From NCBI RefSeq assembly GCF_014191355.1, contig NZ_JACHWM010000024.1, positions 1 through 64,000 on the forward strand: DNA of 64,000 nt, given 5' to 3'. Below the pieces are notes generated by a model that saw only the letters and a list, made by a program, of their open reading frames with translations, was not told the DNA's origin and did not search any database. Each line of letters opens with the position of its first letter. Positions within the stretch are counted from its first letter, which is position 1. The stretch is from Methylobacterium sp. R2-1. Lineage in GTDB: Bacteria > Pseudomonadota > Alphaproteobacteria > Rhizobiales > Beijerinckiaceae. The position numbers were made by a program, and so were the translations under genes. This document shows, piece by piece, positions 1 through 8,422 of the stretch.

Positions 1-284
1 ATCCCCCATCGTCCCGACCCGGCCCAAGCCCGCAGACCCCGACAGGTCCGCGGGCTTCATGCCGTTCCACGCCGATCACACCACGACGGACCGGCCGGCC
101 CTACCCGCCACGCACCCCGGCAACCCGAAAGGGGAGGGGGCTCCCGGCCAAACCGCACTTCGCCGAGGCTCCAGAGGAGATGCCTGGGCGGTGCTGGCGG
201 CGGGGGCTATAGACGAAGCGGAAGAGGCCGAATCCAGCCTCCTGCGCCTGCGTGAGACTGCAAACCTCCGATGGGGACGTCACG

Positions 285-1535
285 ATGAGCACCGCCCCTC
301 CTGCTTCAACGACGGGGGATAGGGGGGACGGCACTGCGTCCGGAGGTGCGCCGGGAAGCGTCGGAGAAGTGTTCCTCGTCTTCCTCAGGCTAGGCCTGAC
401 CTCCTTCGGGGGGCCGATCGCTCATCTCGGATATTTTCGGCAGGCTCTGGTCATGCGCCGCCGCTGGATCGACGAGGCCGGCTATGCTGATCTCGTCGCG
501 CTCTGCCAGTTCCTGCCGGGGCCTGCCTCGAGTCAGGTCGGGTTCGCCTTGGGCCTCCTGCGAGGCGGAGGACTCTTGGGCGGCCTCGCGGCCTGGACGG
601 CTTTCACGCTTCCCTCGGCCCTTCTGCTGCTGGCCTTCGCCTACGGCGCGAGCGCGCTGTCCGGCCCGGTGGCCGACGGATTGATCCACGGGCTCAAGCT
701 CGTCGCAGTGGCGGTGGTCGCGCAGGCGGTCTGGGGCATGGCCCGGTCACTCGCACCCGATCGTTCGCGGGCGTCGCTCGCCCTCGGTGCGCTGCTGCTG
801 ACGGTGTTCGCCCAAACGGCGTTCAGCCAGATCCTGGCGATCGCCCTCGGAGCGGCAGCAGGGCTCGTCCTGTGCCGCTCGGATGACGGGTCGGGCAGCG
901 GCCCTCGCGCCGTTCCGGTCTCACGCCGGGCTGGGGCGGTTGCATGGGCCGTCTTCCTCATCCTGCTGATCGGACTTCCCTTCCTCGCACAAGCGCTCGC
1001 CTCCCACACCCTGGCGGTGTCGGACGCCTTCTACCGCTCCGGTGCCTTCGTCTTCGGCGGCGGCCATGTCGTCCTGCCGCTGCTGCGCTCGGCGGTGGTC
1101 GAGCCCGGCTGGGTGTCGCCTAGCGCCTTCCTGGCCGGTTACGGTGCGGCTCAAGCCGTTCCGGGGCCGCTCTTCACGGTGGCCGCCTATCTTGGGGCGG
1201 TGGCAGGACCGGGACCGAACGGCCCGCTCGGCGCCGCCCTCGCGCTGGCCGCCATCTTCCTGCCGGGCCTCCTGCTCGTCTACGGGACGCTGCCGTTCTG
1301 GGATTCCGTCCGGGCGCGACCGGCGGCGCGGGCGGCCATGCGCGGGACCAATGCCGCCGTGGTCGGCATCCTGGGCGCGGCCCTCTACGATCCGGTCTGG
1401 ACCGGCGCGGTCGGCTCACCCCGTGACTTCGCCCTGGCCGCGATCGCCTTCGTCCTGCTGACCGTCTGGAAGGCGCCGCCCTGGAGCGTCGTCGTGCTGA
1501 CGGCCCTGGGCGGACTCGTTCTCGCTTCGGGGTGA
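285..1535 (+). CDS. chrA: Chromate transporter ChrA (CHR family)
   Basis: A 416-residue inner-membrane protein with the two-half architecture of long-chain CHR transporters, which export chromate. Each half has the family's Gly/Pro-rich signatures: GGPIAHLGYFRQ and FLPGPASSQVGFALG in the first, and FGGGHVVLPLL with AVPGPLFTVAAYLGA in the second. About ten hydrophobic segments are visible. The ATG at 285 was chosen because it begins the sequence preceding the conserved region; an upstream GTG at 252 would add only eleven non-conserved residues. The gene stands alone, pointing towards the leftward cellulose operon, with no regulator beside it. The 284 bases before it show no convincing gene. 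The family is secure; the substrate is inferred from the family. Confidence 0.9.
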   Translation: MSTAPPASTTGDRGDGTASGGAPGSVGEVFLVFLRLGLTSFGGPIAHLGYFRQALVMRRRWIDEAGYADLVALCQFLPGPASSQVGFALGLLRGGGLLGGLAAWTAFTLPSALLLLAFAYGASALSGPVADGLIHGLKLVAVAVVAQAVWGMARSLAPDRSRASLALGALLLTVFAQTAFSQILAIALGAAAGLVLCRSDDGSGSGPRAVPVSRRAGAVAWAVFLILLIGLPFLAQALASHTLAVSDAFYRSGAFVFGGGHVVLPLLRSAVVEPGWVSPSAFLAGYGAAQAVPGPLFTVAAYLGAVAGPGPNGPLGAALALAAIFLPGLLLVYGTLPFWDSVRARPAARAAMRGTNAAVVGILGAALYDPVWTGAVGSPRDFALAAIAFVLLTVWKAPPWSVVVLTALGGLVLASG

Positions 1536-1547
1536 GAAAGCGATCCG

Positions 1548-2567
1548 TCAAGGCCCGTCGCGGTTCGGCGCGGGCCGATAGGCCTCCGTCGGAAGATCAC
1601 GCGACAGGCTCTCGCCGGTCGAGCGGCCCGGTGCCGGACTCGGCATCAGGCCGCCTCCCGCTCCCTCTGCCGGTTTGGGCACATCGGTGATGTAGCGCTG
1701 CGCTCCCCCTTGGGCTGGGTTCGCGGCCGGTGATTCGGTCGCCGGGGCAGCGCCTTGCGGCGCGGTCGGTGCGAGGTAGCGGCGACCGCCGCTGTCGGGT
1801 GGCGTCGGCGCTGGCGGCCGAAGCGGCGGCGCGGCCTGCGGCTGGGCCGGAGGCCCTGGCGCCGGCTTCGGTGCGCTCTCGGCGGGCGGCTCGCTGGGCG
1901 CGGGCCGAACGGCCTGCCTCTTCGTCGGAGCAGGCTTTTCGCGCCGGACGGAGGCTGGGCGCGGCCGGGCCGGCGCGGCGCGGATGCCGGGCTCGCCGGG
2001 AAGGCTGATGGTCATCCGCTCGACCGCGGCGACGAGGTCGTCCAGACTCGCCTGCGCCGTGCGGCACAGCCGGATCCGCAAGGACAGGGCGCGCCGGCCT
2101 GCGGTCGGGGCGACCGACGCATCGAACAGGCCGCCGCGGCTCGCGACGCGCTGCGCCGCGCTCGCCCGTTCGAACCATTGCCACGCGTAGAGGCAGTCGC
2201 TGCCGAGCGCGAGGCCGACCGGCCCGTAGCCGTTGCGACGCGGCGCGACGATGCGCAAGACCTGACCCGGAAACCGGACGGCGATCTCGCCCTCGATGCC
2301 GAATTGGCTCGGCTTGGCCAGTCGCGGCGGAAAGGCGAGCAGCAGATCTCCGGTCTCGTTGCGCAGGGCGATCTCGGCATGGTTGCGGCCGTCGCCTCCC
2401 TCGAAGCGGATGCGCTGGTCGAATCCGTCGCGCAGGCGCGTCTCGACCACGCCGGCGACCGCTCCGGCGCCGGGCAGGCGCAGGGCCGGCGCCGATTGAG
2501 CCAGGACGGGACCGGCGAGCAACAGCGCCGCGACCGCCGCGAAGGAGCCGAGGAGGCACGATCTCAC
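1548..2567 (-). CDS. Putative BcsN-like secreted protein of the cellulose operon
   Basis: A 339-residue protein with a clear signal peptide (about residues 1-23, cleavage near AGPVLAQS). A globular region follows to about residue 190, containing NGYGPVGLALG and CLYAWQWF, and then a long Pro/Ala-rich tail. The core resembles my recollection of the alphaproteobacterial cellulose-biosynthesis protein BcsN, but I could not test this. It is the last gene of the leftward bcs operon. It uses a GTG start whose GTGA overlaps the stop of the TPR gene by 4 bases, indicating translational coupling. The tail looks disordered and could span the periplasm. The operon role is likely; the family name is tentative. 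Confidence 0.55.
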   Translation of the reverse strand: MRSCLLGSFAAVAALLLAGPVLAQSAPALRLPGAGAVAGVVETRLRDGFDQRIRFEGGDGRNHAEIALRNETGDLLLAFPPRLAKPSQFGIEGEIAVRFPGQVLRIVAPRRNGYGPVGLALGSDCLYAWQWFERASAAQRVASRGGLFDASVAPTAGRRALSLRIRLCRTAQASLDDLVAAVERMTISLPGEPGIRAAPARPRPASVRREKPAPTKRQAVRPAPSEPPAESAPKPAPGPPAQPQAAPPLRPPAPTPPDSGGRRYLAPTAPQGAAPATESPAANPAQGGAQRYITDVPKPAEGAGGGLMPSPAPGRSTGESLSRDLPTEAYRPAPNRDGP

Positions 2568-4546
2568 GGAAACCCTTTCCCGTTCGATCCGGCCCCGGAG
2601 GAGAGGCGGGAGGGCACCGAGAAGCGGTCGCTCTCCGGGCTCGTGGCGGCCCGGCCGCGCTCGGCCTGCTGGTCCTGCCAGAGTGTGCCGGGAGGCGGAG
2701 CGGAGAGACCCTCGGGCTTGTCGAGGCCGTTATAGCCCGGCAGCAGGGCGAAGCCGTAGCGCTCGTAGGGCATCGCGCCCGCCCCGTTCACCCGCCGCGC
2801 CACCAAGGGAGGACGCGCCGTTACGGGCTCGCGGGCATAGCTGCCGGGCGCGGCCGGCTCGGAGAGCACGCGCTGCAGCGAACTCGGCGGGTAGCGCAGG
2901 GGATTGTCGAGGGGGACCGGCAGCGGGAACTCGTTGCGCTGGACCGCTGCCGGCACCGTACCGGTCTGGGAGCCGGCCGTGGCCGCGTCCGGCCGGGGCA
3001 CCCGGCCATAGGACGGCGCATCAGGCTTCGGCTCGACCTTCGCCTGCGCGGGCGGCCGGGCAGGAGGCGGCTGTGGGGCTGCGCAGGGCAGCGGCGGCCC
3101 GCCCGGATCCTCACGGAACAGCATGTCGACGACCTTCGGAAACAGACCGTCGTAGCGGTTCACGGTTTCGAGATAGGGGCGCTGACGCTTCAGGCGTTGC
3201 AGCGTGAGCGCGTACCCGAACACCGTGGTCTCGCTCGGCATCCAGGCGACCGCGCGCTGGAACCATTCGAGCGCCGTGTCGAACTGGCAGGAATTGTAGG
3301 CGTACCACGCCAGCCCCTGCGCGCCCTCGCCGGAGGCGGAGGCGATCACAACCTTGGCGTAGCGCTCGATCCGGGCCGGCTCGATGAAGGGCGGGTTGGC
3401 GAGCGTCAGCTTGCGCTCGAGCACGTCGATGAACAGCAGCTCGTTGCCGACGAAGCGGTCGCGCCAAGCATAGGCCACCTCTTCCGCCTCGCGCATCATG
3501 TTCAATTCGCGCAGGGTGTGGGCGAGGCCGTGGGCGACCATGGCGTCGCCGCCGCGGCCGATGGCGAGCTTGAACCACTCCAGCGCCTCGCGGAACTGGC
3601 GCCTCTTGTAGGCGTACCAGCCGAGCAATCCGGTCTGGCTCGGGTCGCCGCTCTTGCGGGCATAGGTCTGGAAGGCGGTGAGGTCGGCCAGTGTCGGTGT
3701 CTGCGCCGGTTCGTCGTGCAGGAAGGCAGCGATGCGGGCGCGCGTGATGTCGAGGCGGATCGCGTCGAATTCCGAGGCGCCCTCCGGGAGGGTGTGCCCC
3801 ATGGCGATGAGCCGCTCGGCCTGATCCATCTTGAGATGGCTCATTGCCTTCTGGATCGTGGCGAGCCGCGCGCCCGCATCGGCGCTGCCGTCGAGGACGG
3901 ATTTGTAGAGGTCGAAGGCGTCCTCGCCCGCCCCCGTCGTGGCCAGCGCGTCGGCGATGATCCAAAGGCTCTCGAGATCCGTCGTGTCGAGGGCGCCGGG
4001 ATCGGCGCGGTAGAGGGCAACCACCTCCTCGGAATTCTTGCCCGAAGCGTTCCTCTCCGCGGTGGCCTTGATGCTGTTGCGGAACTCGGCCCGGCGGAGC
4101 TTGCGCGCGAGTTCCTCCGAGGGCTGCCAGTTCGGTTCGAGCGAGCGGCGCGCGGCGATGGCCGCGCGCAGGTCCTGGAAGCGTCCGGCGGTGAAGAGAT
4201 CCCACAGCGGCGCCTCCTCGGGCGGGCTCGGCTGCAGGGTGTCGAGATCGGACGGCTCGGTCCATCCCGGATAGAGCCGCTTCAGCCGCGCGATCTCGGC
4301 CTTCATCCGCGCGGTCTGCTTCTGCGAGGCGTAGTAGCGCAGTGCGCTCTCGTCGACCATGCCGGGCGTGCCGCCGGTCTCCGGATCGACCATGATCGCG
4401 GGCGCGCGGGCGCCGTCGCCGTAGATCAGGCGCGAGGTGGCCTCGGGCGCCGGCTGGGCGCCTCCCTGGGCTGCAGCGGGTACCGCACCTGCCAGCAGGG
4501 CAAGGGCGGCGAGGGCAGTCGCGGGGGGAATCAGGACTTCACGCAT
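2564..4546 (-). CDS. Periplasmic TPR protein of the cellulose operon
   Basis: A 660-residue protein with a signal peptide (residues 1-26, ending AVPAAAQG) and helical repeat units. Two are clear TPR-like blocks beginning WYAYKRRQFREALEWF and WYAYNSCQFDTALEWF. The C-terminal 170 residues are Pro-rich and low in complexity. It occupies the position BcsC takes in other operons, but it lacks the roughly 350-residue C-terminal outer-membrane barrel of BcsC. It probably acts as a periplasmic scaffold for cellulose export. The ATG at 4546 was chosen because the signal peptide starts there; a longer in-frame extension is Arg-rich shadow sequence from bcsZ. The gene overlaps the bcsZ 3' end by 16 bases and bcsN by 4. 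Confidence 0.8.
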   Translation of the reverse strand: MREVLIPPATALAALALLAGAVPAAAQGGAQPAPEATSRLIYGDGARAPAIMVDPETGGTPGMVDESALRYYASQKQTARMKAEIARLKRLYPGWTEPSDLDTLQPSPPEEAPLWDLFTAGRFQDLRAAIAARRSLEPNWQPSEELARKLRRAEFRNSIKATAERNASGKNSEEVVALYRADPGALDTTDLESLWIIADALATTGAGEDAFDLYKSVLDGSADAGARLATIQKAMSHLKMDQAERLIAMGHTLPEGASEFDAIRLDITRARIAAFLHDEPAQTPTLADLTAFQTYARKSGDPSQTGLLGWYAYKRRQFREALEWFKLAIGRGGDAMVAHGLAHTLRELNMMREAEEVAYAWRDRFVGNELLFIDVLERKLTLANPPFIEPARIERYAKVVIASASGEGAQGLAWYAYNSCQFDTALEWFQRAVAWMPSETTVFGYALTLQRLKRQRPYLETVNRYDGLFPKVVDMLFREDPGGPPLPCAAPQPPPARPPAQAKVEPKPDAPSYGRVPRPDAATAGSQTGTVPAAVQRNEFPLPVPLDNPLRYPPSSLQRVLSEPAAPGSYAREPVTARPPLVARRVNGAGAMPYERYGFALLPGYNGLDKPEGLSAPPPGTLWQDQQAERGRAATSPESDRFSVPSRLSSGAGSNGKGFP

Positions 4547-5775
4547 GACGGATACCGCATCCGGGCCGCGATCAGCGCGAGAAGGTGGAGGGTCGTCGGA
4601 TAGTAGTTCTGATTGTCCTGCACCGTCCTTAACGGTTCGGGAAAGGGCGTGCCGTCGGCGGCGCAGGCGGTGAGGGCGGGGATCGCCGTGTAGCCCGCCT
4701 CGCTCAGCCACTCGACGGGCTGCCCGTCGCGGGTGTCGACGATCGGAAGGCGCTCGCGGTCGATTCCGCCCCACAGCGTCTTGAACGGCGCGTAATCCTC
4801 CGGCCGCCCGACGCCGGCCCAGGCGAGATAGAGCGGCACGCGGATCGCATTATAGGAGAACAGCGGCGGGAAGCCGTCGGCAGGGCGGAGGGTCTCCTTG
4901 GCCGAGATCCACTCGGTCGGCAGGCCGCTCGGCCCGAAGCGGGACTGGCGCAGGAAGTCGAGGCCGCTGCGGATCAGCGAGGCCCAGTCGTATTCGGGGG
5001 CGACGATCGTCAGCCGCTGGAAGGCGGGAAAGACCCAGTAGGACAGGTTGATGAGCGGCCCGTCGGCGCGCTCCCGGGCCGAGAAGCCGGAGACCGCCGG
5101 CAGCAGGACCGGCCCGTGCGGGTCCTTGAACAGGATCGTCTTGCGGCCGAACTCGACGGCGATGCGGCGCGCGGCGGTGCGGTAGGACGGCTCGCCCCAG
5201 GCCTCCGCCGCCTCGGTCAGCGCCCAGGCGACCAGGATGTCGCCGTCGGTGGCGTTGTTCATGTCGGAGACGGCCGGGCGATGGTCGGGCGCCCAGCGCC
5301 AGGCCAGCAATTCGTCGGAGCGCACCATCAGATTGGCGCGGGTCCAGCCCCAGATTCGCTCGAAGGCAGCTCGGTCGCCGGATGCGACCGCGATCAGCAT
5401 GCCGTAGCCCTGGCCCTCGCTGTGGCTGATCATTCCGTTGGCGGTATCGACGATCCGGCCCTGCTCGGTGACGAACCGCGCCCGGTAGGCGCGCCAGGCC
5501 GCGTCATCGTTCAGGGTGTTGGCGAGAGCCGGGCCGGCATCGCTCCGCGCCGGCGTCTCAGGACGCGGCGGGCTCGGCAGGGCTGTCGCGGGCGGCACGG
5601 TCGTGGCCTCTGTCTGCTGAATCGCGGGCTGAGCAGGGGCCGGCTGGGCAGGGGCCGGCTGCGATGGCGGCTGCTGGGCGGAGGCGGGTCCCGCCACCAT
5701 CAGGGCGATCGTCCACCCGGAGAGACGCAGGACATTGCTGAGACGGGAACGGGACGGCGCAAGGGCGGGCCGCAT
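4531..5775 (-). CDS. bcsZ: Periplasmic endo-1,4-beta-glucanase BcsZ (GH8)
   Basis: A 414-residue glycoside hydrolase family 8 cellulase that trims nascent cellulose in the periplasm. It has a signal peptide (to about residue 35, ending AGPASAQQ), then a Pro/Ala/Gln repeat linker, then the GH8 domain. The active-site block HSEGQGYGM carries the general-acid Glu, and NNATDGDILVAWAL carries the conserved Asp. YWVFPAFQRL is also typical of the family. The start ATG shares one base with the bcsB stop (TGATG), so the two are probably translationally coupled. The length is slightly above E. coli BcsZ because of the linker. Confidence 0.93.
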   Translation of the reverse strand: MRPALAPSRSRLSNVLRLSGWTIALMVAGPASAQQPPSQPAPAQPAPAQPAIQQTEATTVPPATALPSPPRPETPARSDAGPALANTLNDDAAWRAYRARFVTEQGRIVDTANGMISHSEGQGYGMLIAVASGDRAAFERIWGWTRANLMVRSDELLAWRWAPDHRPAVSDMNNATDGDILVAWALTEAAEAWGEPSYRTAARRIAVEFGRKTILFKDPHGPVLLPAVSGFSARERADGPLINLSYWVFPAFQRLTIVAPEYDWASLIRSGLDFLRQSRFGPSGLPTEWISAKETLRPADGFPPLFSYNAIRVPLYLAWAGVGRPEDYAPFKTLWGGIDRERLPIVDTRDGQPVEWLSEAGYTAIPALTACAADGTPFPEPLRTVQDNQNYYPTTLHLLALIAARMRYPSCVKS

Positions 5776-8417
5776 CAGGAATTCCTCCGGCCGAGCTGAC
5801 GCACGAGGCCCGTGGTGGCGAGGCCGAGACACAGGGCCATGAACAGGGTCATGCCGACGTAGTAGCCGGGATTGAGGGAGAGCCACGCCGCCGAGACCAG
5901 CCGGAAATTCGCGAGCGACCATATGCGGGTCTTGATCAGCGCGACGCGATCCGGCTCGACGGTGGTCAGGGTGCCGTCCGAGGCGTCCAGAAAGGCGGCG
6001 CGCCCGACGAGGCGGGTCCAGACCACCGGATCGACGAGGCAGGACACCGAGGCCTTGAGCATCGACGGATTCGGGGCGGTAACGAGCACAGTGGTCTCGC
6101 TGAGTCGGGTTCCGCCGCTGTCCTCGGCGATGATCAGCGAGGCGCGCGGATTGACCGGCACGTCCCCCGCCGCCGGCGCCTCGATCAGGCCCGTCACGCC
6201 GCTGCGCAGTCGCAGGGCCCCGTTCGCGAGCCGGGTCCAGCCCTCCCGCAGGACCGTCGGCACGAAGGCCGCACCCGACAGGGTCTGATCCCAGCGGGCC
6301 ACGAGTTCCTCGTCGGTTTCGGGGCTTGCCGGCCGCGGCGGGCTTCGCGGCGAGGGCGCCGGGGCAGCGGCAGGGGCGGCAGCGGATGCGGAAGGGGGGG
6401 CAGCCGCGGGCGCGGCCGCGACGCTGACCGGCACCGCGGCAGGCGGCAGGGCGCAGCGCATCGGCAGGTTGCGGCGCAACCGGTCGAGGGTCAGGACGCC
6501 CTCGGGGCCGAACTGGCCCGGTGTGGCCACGGTCTCGGCGCGCCCCGCCCAGATGCGGCGGATCTCGCCGGGATCGAGACCGACCTCTTGGATCGTCACC
6601 GGGTTGAGGGCGCGGGCAGGCGCCACCACGAGCTTGGCACCGCCCTCCGTGCCGCCCGCATCGGGCACGAGTTCGAAGTCGATGAGGCGCTTGGCGGCGA
6701 TGGCGAGGCGGGCAGCCAGCGTCGCGGCGGCATCCGCCGTCTCGCGGTCGGTGACCGGCAGCACGAGGCGCGGGCGCCCGCCCGACGCTGTGACCGGCAC
6801 GGCAAAGGGGACCGCTCCCGCCTTGACCGCCGCGAGGTCGGGGCTGCGCACGGCGCGCGCCAGCGCCGGGATTTCGAGGCGGGTGCGGTCGAGGAAGAGG
6901 AAGCGCGGCTGCCGCGCCGCCGGCGAGAGGGTGTCGCAGACCTTGTCGGACGCGTTCGGCAGCTGCGCGCTGATCTCGACGCTGTTCAGCCCCGGCCGCC
7001 ACAGGCTCAAGGGCAGCGGGATGGCCTGATCGTCGAACACCTCGCCGCGGGCATAGGGCAGCGGCACGCTCGCGGCGTTGCGGCCGTTGATGTCGACGAC
7101 GATCTGGGCGCTCGAATCGAGGCCGGCGGCGTAGCCGCCCGCCAGGTGCAGCATCACCTTGCCGTAGTCGGCGGGCACGAAATCGGCGGGAAAGCGCAGC
7201 TCGATCCGGGTGCGCAGCAGGCGCCCGTTGAACTCGCGGCTCGTGACGCCGAGGCGCGCCAGTTCGAGCCGCTCGCCGCCCTGCACCTCGTAGCCCCGGA
7301 TCAGGGGCGCGAGGGCCGCGCCGGGCGCGCTGCCGCCGGCATCCCCAGCCACGGCGAGCTGGGCGGTCGCCGCCCGCACGTCCTCGGGGCCGAGGCCGGT
7401 CACGACCAGCGTCGGCGCGCGGTTGCCCCGCGGCGGCAGCAGCGCGAGTCGCGGCCCGGTGATCGGCCCGAGATCCTCGACGCCGTCCGTGCCGCGGATC
7501 TCGGCGGCGGTGCCGACGAGCAGGTTGACGCCGTTGCGGCCGGAGAGCGGCGGCCCGAAGCTGACCGCGGGCCGGGCGAGCCGGCTCACGACGGCCACGG
7601 CCTGCACGGCACCGATCATCCGCTCCAGGCGCGGCAGGGTCGGCTTCTCGTTGAGCAGCACGCCCATCGGGAGGGCCCCGCTCTCGTCGGGCTCCAGGGC
7701 GGCCAGGGATTTCAGGTCGAGGTCGGCGGCCGGCGCGACCACCAGCCCGGAGCGGGAGGGGTCGATCTGGGTCCACAGCTCGTAGGTCGCTTCGATCGTG
7801 CAGTCGACGCGGTGGCGCTGGCTCGCCGTCAGGGTGACGGCGTTGTAGCCGGCCTTGAGGACACCGTCGGGAATGGCGAATTCCACCACCTTGACCGCAC
7901 CGGGCGCCTGGATCCGGGTCCAGCCGACCTTGGTGCCGTTCACGAGGCCGGTGAGTTCCGAGCCCTCCGGTGCCACCGAGATCGCCGAGAGGTAGGAGAC
8001 GCGCAGCCGCGCCCCGCCCCGGACCTGCCCTTCGGTGAGGTAGACCGGGTATTGCAGCACGTCCTCCTCACCCGAGAGGCGGAAGCCGCGGGTGCCCGCG
8101 GGCAGGCGGCGGGCCGGGGCGATGGTCGCCTGCACCTGGGAGCGGCGGGTGGCGTCCGAACTCTCTGCGGCCGGGGGGCGGCCCTGAGTCGCCGACGGTT
8201 GCGCGGGCGCTTGAGGCGGAGCCGGGTTCGGCTTGCGCAGGGCATCTCCGGTCGGGGGCACCGTCAGGCGCTCCGCCGGACCGGTCCCGAGGAAGCTCTG
8301 CGCCCGGGCGGCCGAGCCCGACGCGACCGCGCAGGCGAGCGCGAGGGCCAGGGCGGGCGCTCGGGCCATCCGGCGCCACGGACCCGAGCCCCGTCGGGAC
8401 CGATGCCGCTTCGCCAT
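5775..8417 (-). CDS. bcsB: Cellulose synthase regulatory subunit BcsB
   Basis: An 880-residue periplasmic, membrane-anchored partner of BcsA. It has a signal peptide (ending SAARAQS), a Pro/Gln-rich stretch, and two repeats of carbohydrate-binding and flavodoxin-like modules. A single C-terminal transmembrane helix (about residues 850-875, YYVGMTLFMALCLGLATTGL) ends in a basic tail, as in the BcsB that docks on BcsA. BcsB guides the glucan across the periplasm. The ATG at 8417 was used. A GTG at 8426 would give a classic 4-base GTGA overlap with the bcsA stop, so the true start could be three codons earlier. Low-complexity Ala/Pro runs lie near 6350-6420. Confidence 0.92.
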   Translation of the reverse strand: MAKRHRSRRGSGPWRRMARAPALALALACAVASGSAARAQSFLGTGPAERLTVPPTGDALRKPNPAPPQAPAQPSATQGRPPAAESSDATRRSQVQATIAPARRLPAGTRGFRLSGEEDVLQYPVYLTEGQVRGGARLRVSYLSAISVAPEGSELTGLVNGTKVGWTRIQAPGAVKVVEFAIPDGVLKAGYNAVTLTASQRHRVDCTIEATYELWTQIDPSRSGLVVAPAADLDLKSLAALEPDESGALPMGVLLNEKPTLPRLERMIGAVQAVAVVSRLARPAVSFGPPLSGRNGVNLLVGTAAEIRGTDGVEDLGPITGPRLALLPPRGNRAPTLVVTGLGPEDVRAATAQLAVAGDAGGSAPGAALAPLIRGYEVQGGERLELARLGVTSREFNGRLLRTRIELRFPADFVPADYGKVMLHLAGGYAAGLDSSAQIVVDINGRNAASVPLPYARGEVFDDQAIPLPLSLWRPGLNSVEISAQLPNASDKVCDTLSPAARQPRFLFLDRTRLEIPALARAVRSPDLAAVKAGAVPFAVPVTASGGRPRLVLPVTDRETADAAATLAARLAIAAKRLIDFELVPDAGGTEGGAKLVVAPARALNPVTIQEVGLDPGEIRRIWAGRAETVATPGQFGPEGVLTLDRLRRNLPMRCALPPAAVPVSVAAAPAAAPPSASAAAPAAAPAPSPRSPPRPASPETDEELVARWDQTLSGAAFVPTVLREGWTRLANGALRLRSGVTGLIEAPAAGDVPVNPRASLIIAEDSGGTRLSETTVLVTAPNPSMLKASVSCLVDPVVWTRLVGRAAFLDASDGTLTTVEPDRVALIKTRIWSLANFRLVSAAWLSLNPGYYVGMTLFMALCLGLATTGLVRQLGRRNS

Positions 8418-8422
8418 CGTGC

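Noticed and set aside
59..322. An 87-codon frame at the left edge of the window
   Set aside because: It runs into the chrA start in another frame, has no domain and no ribosome site.
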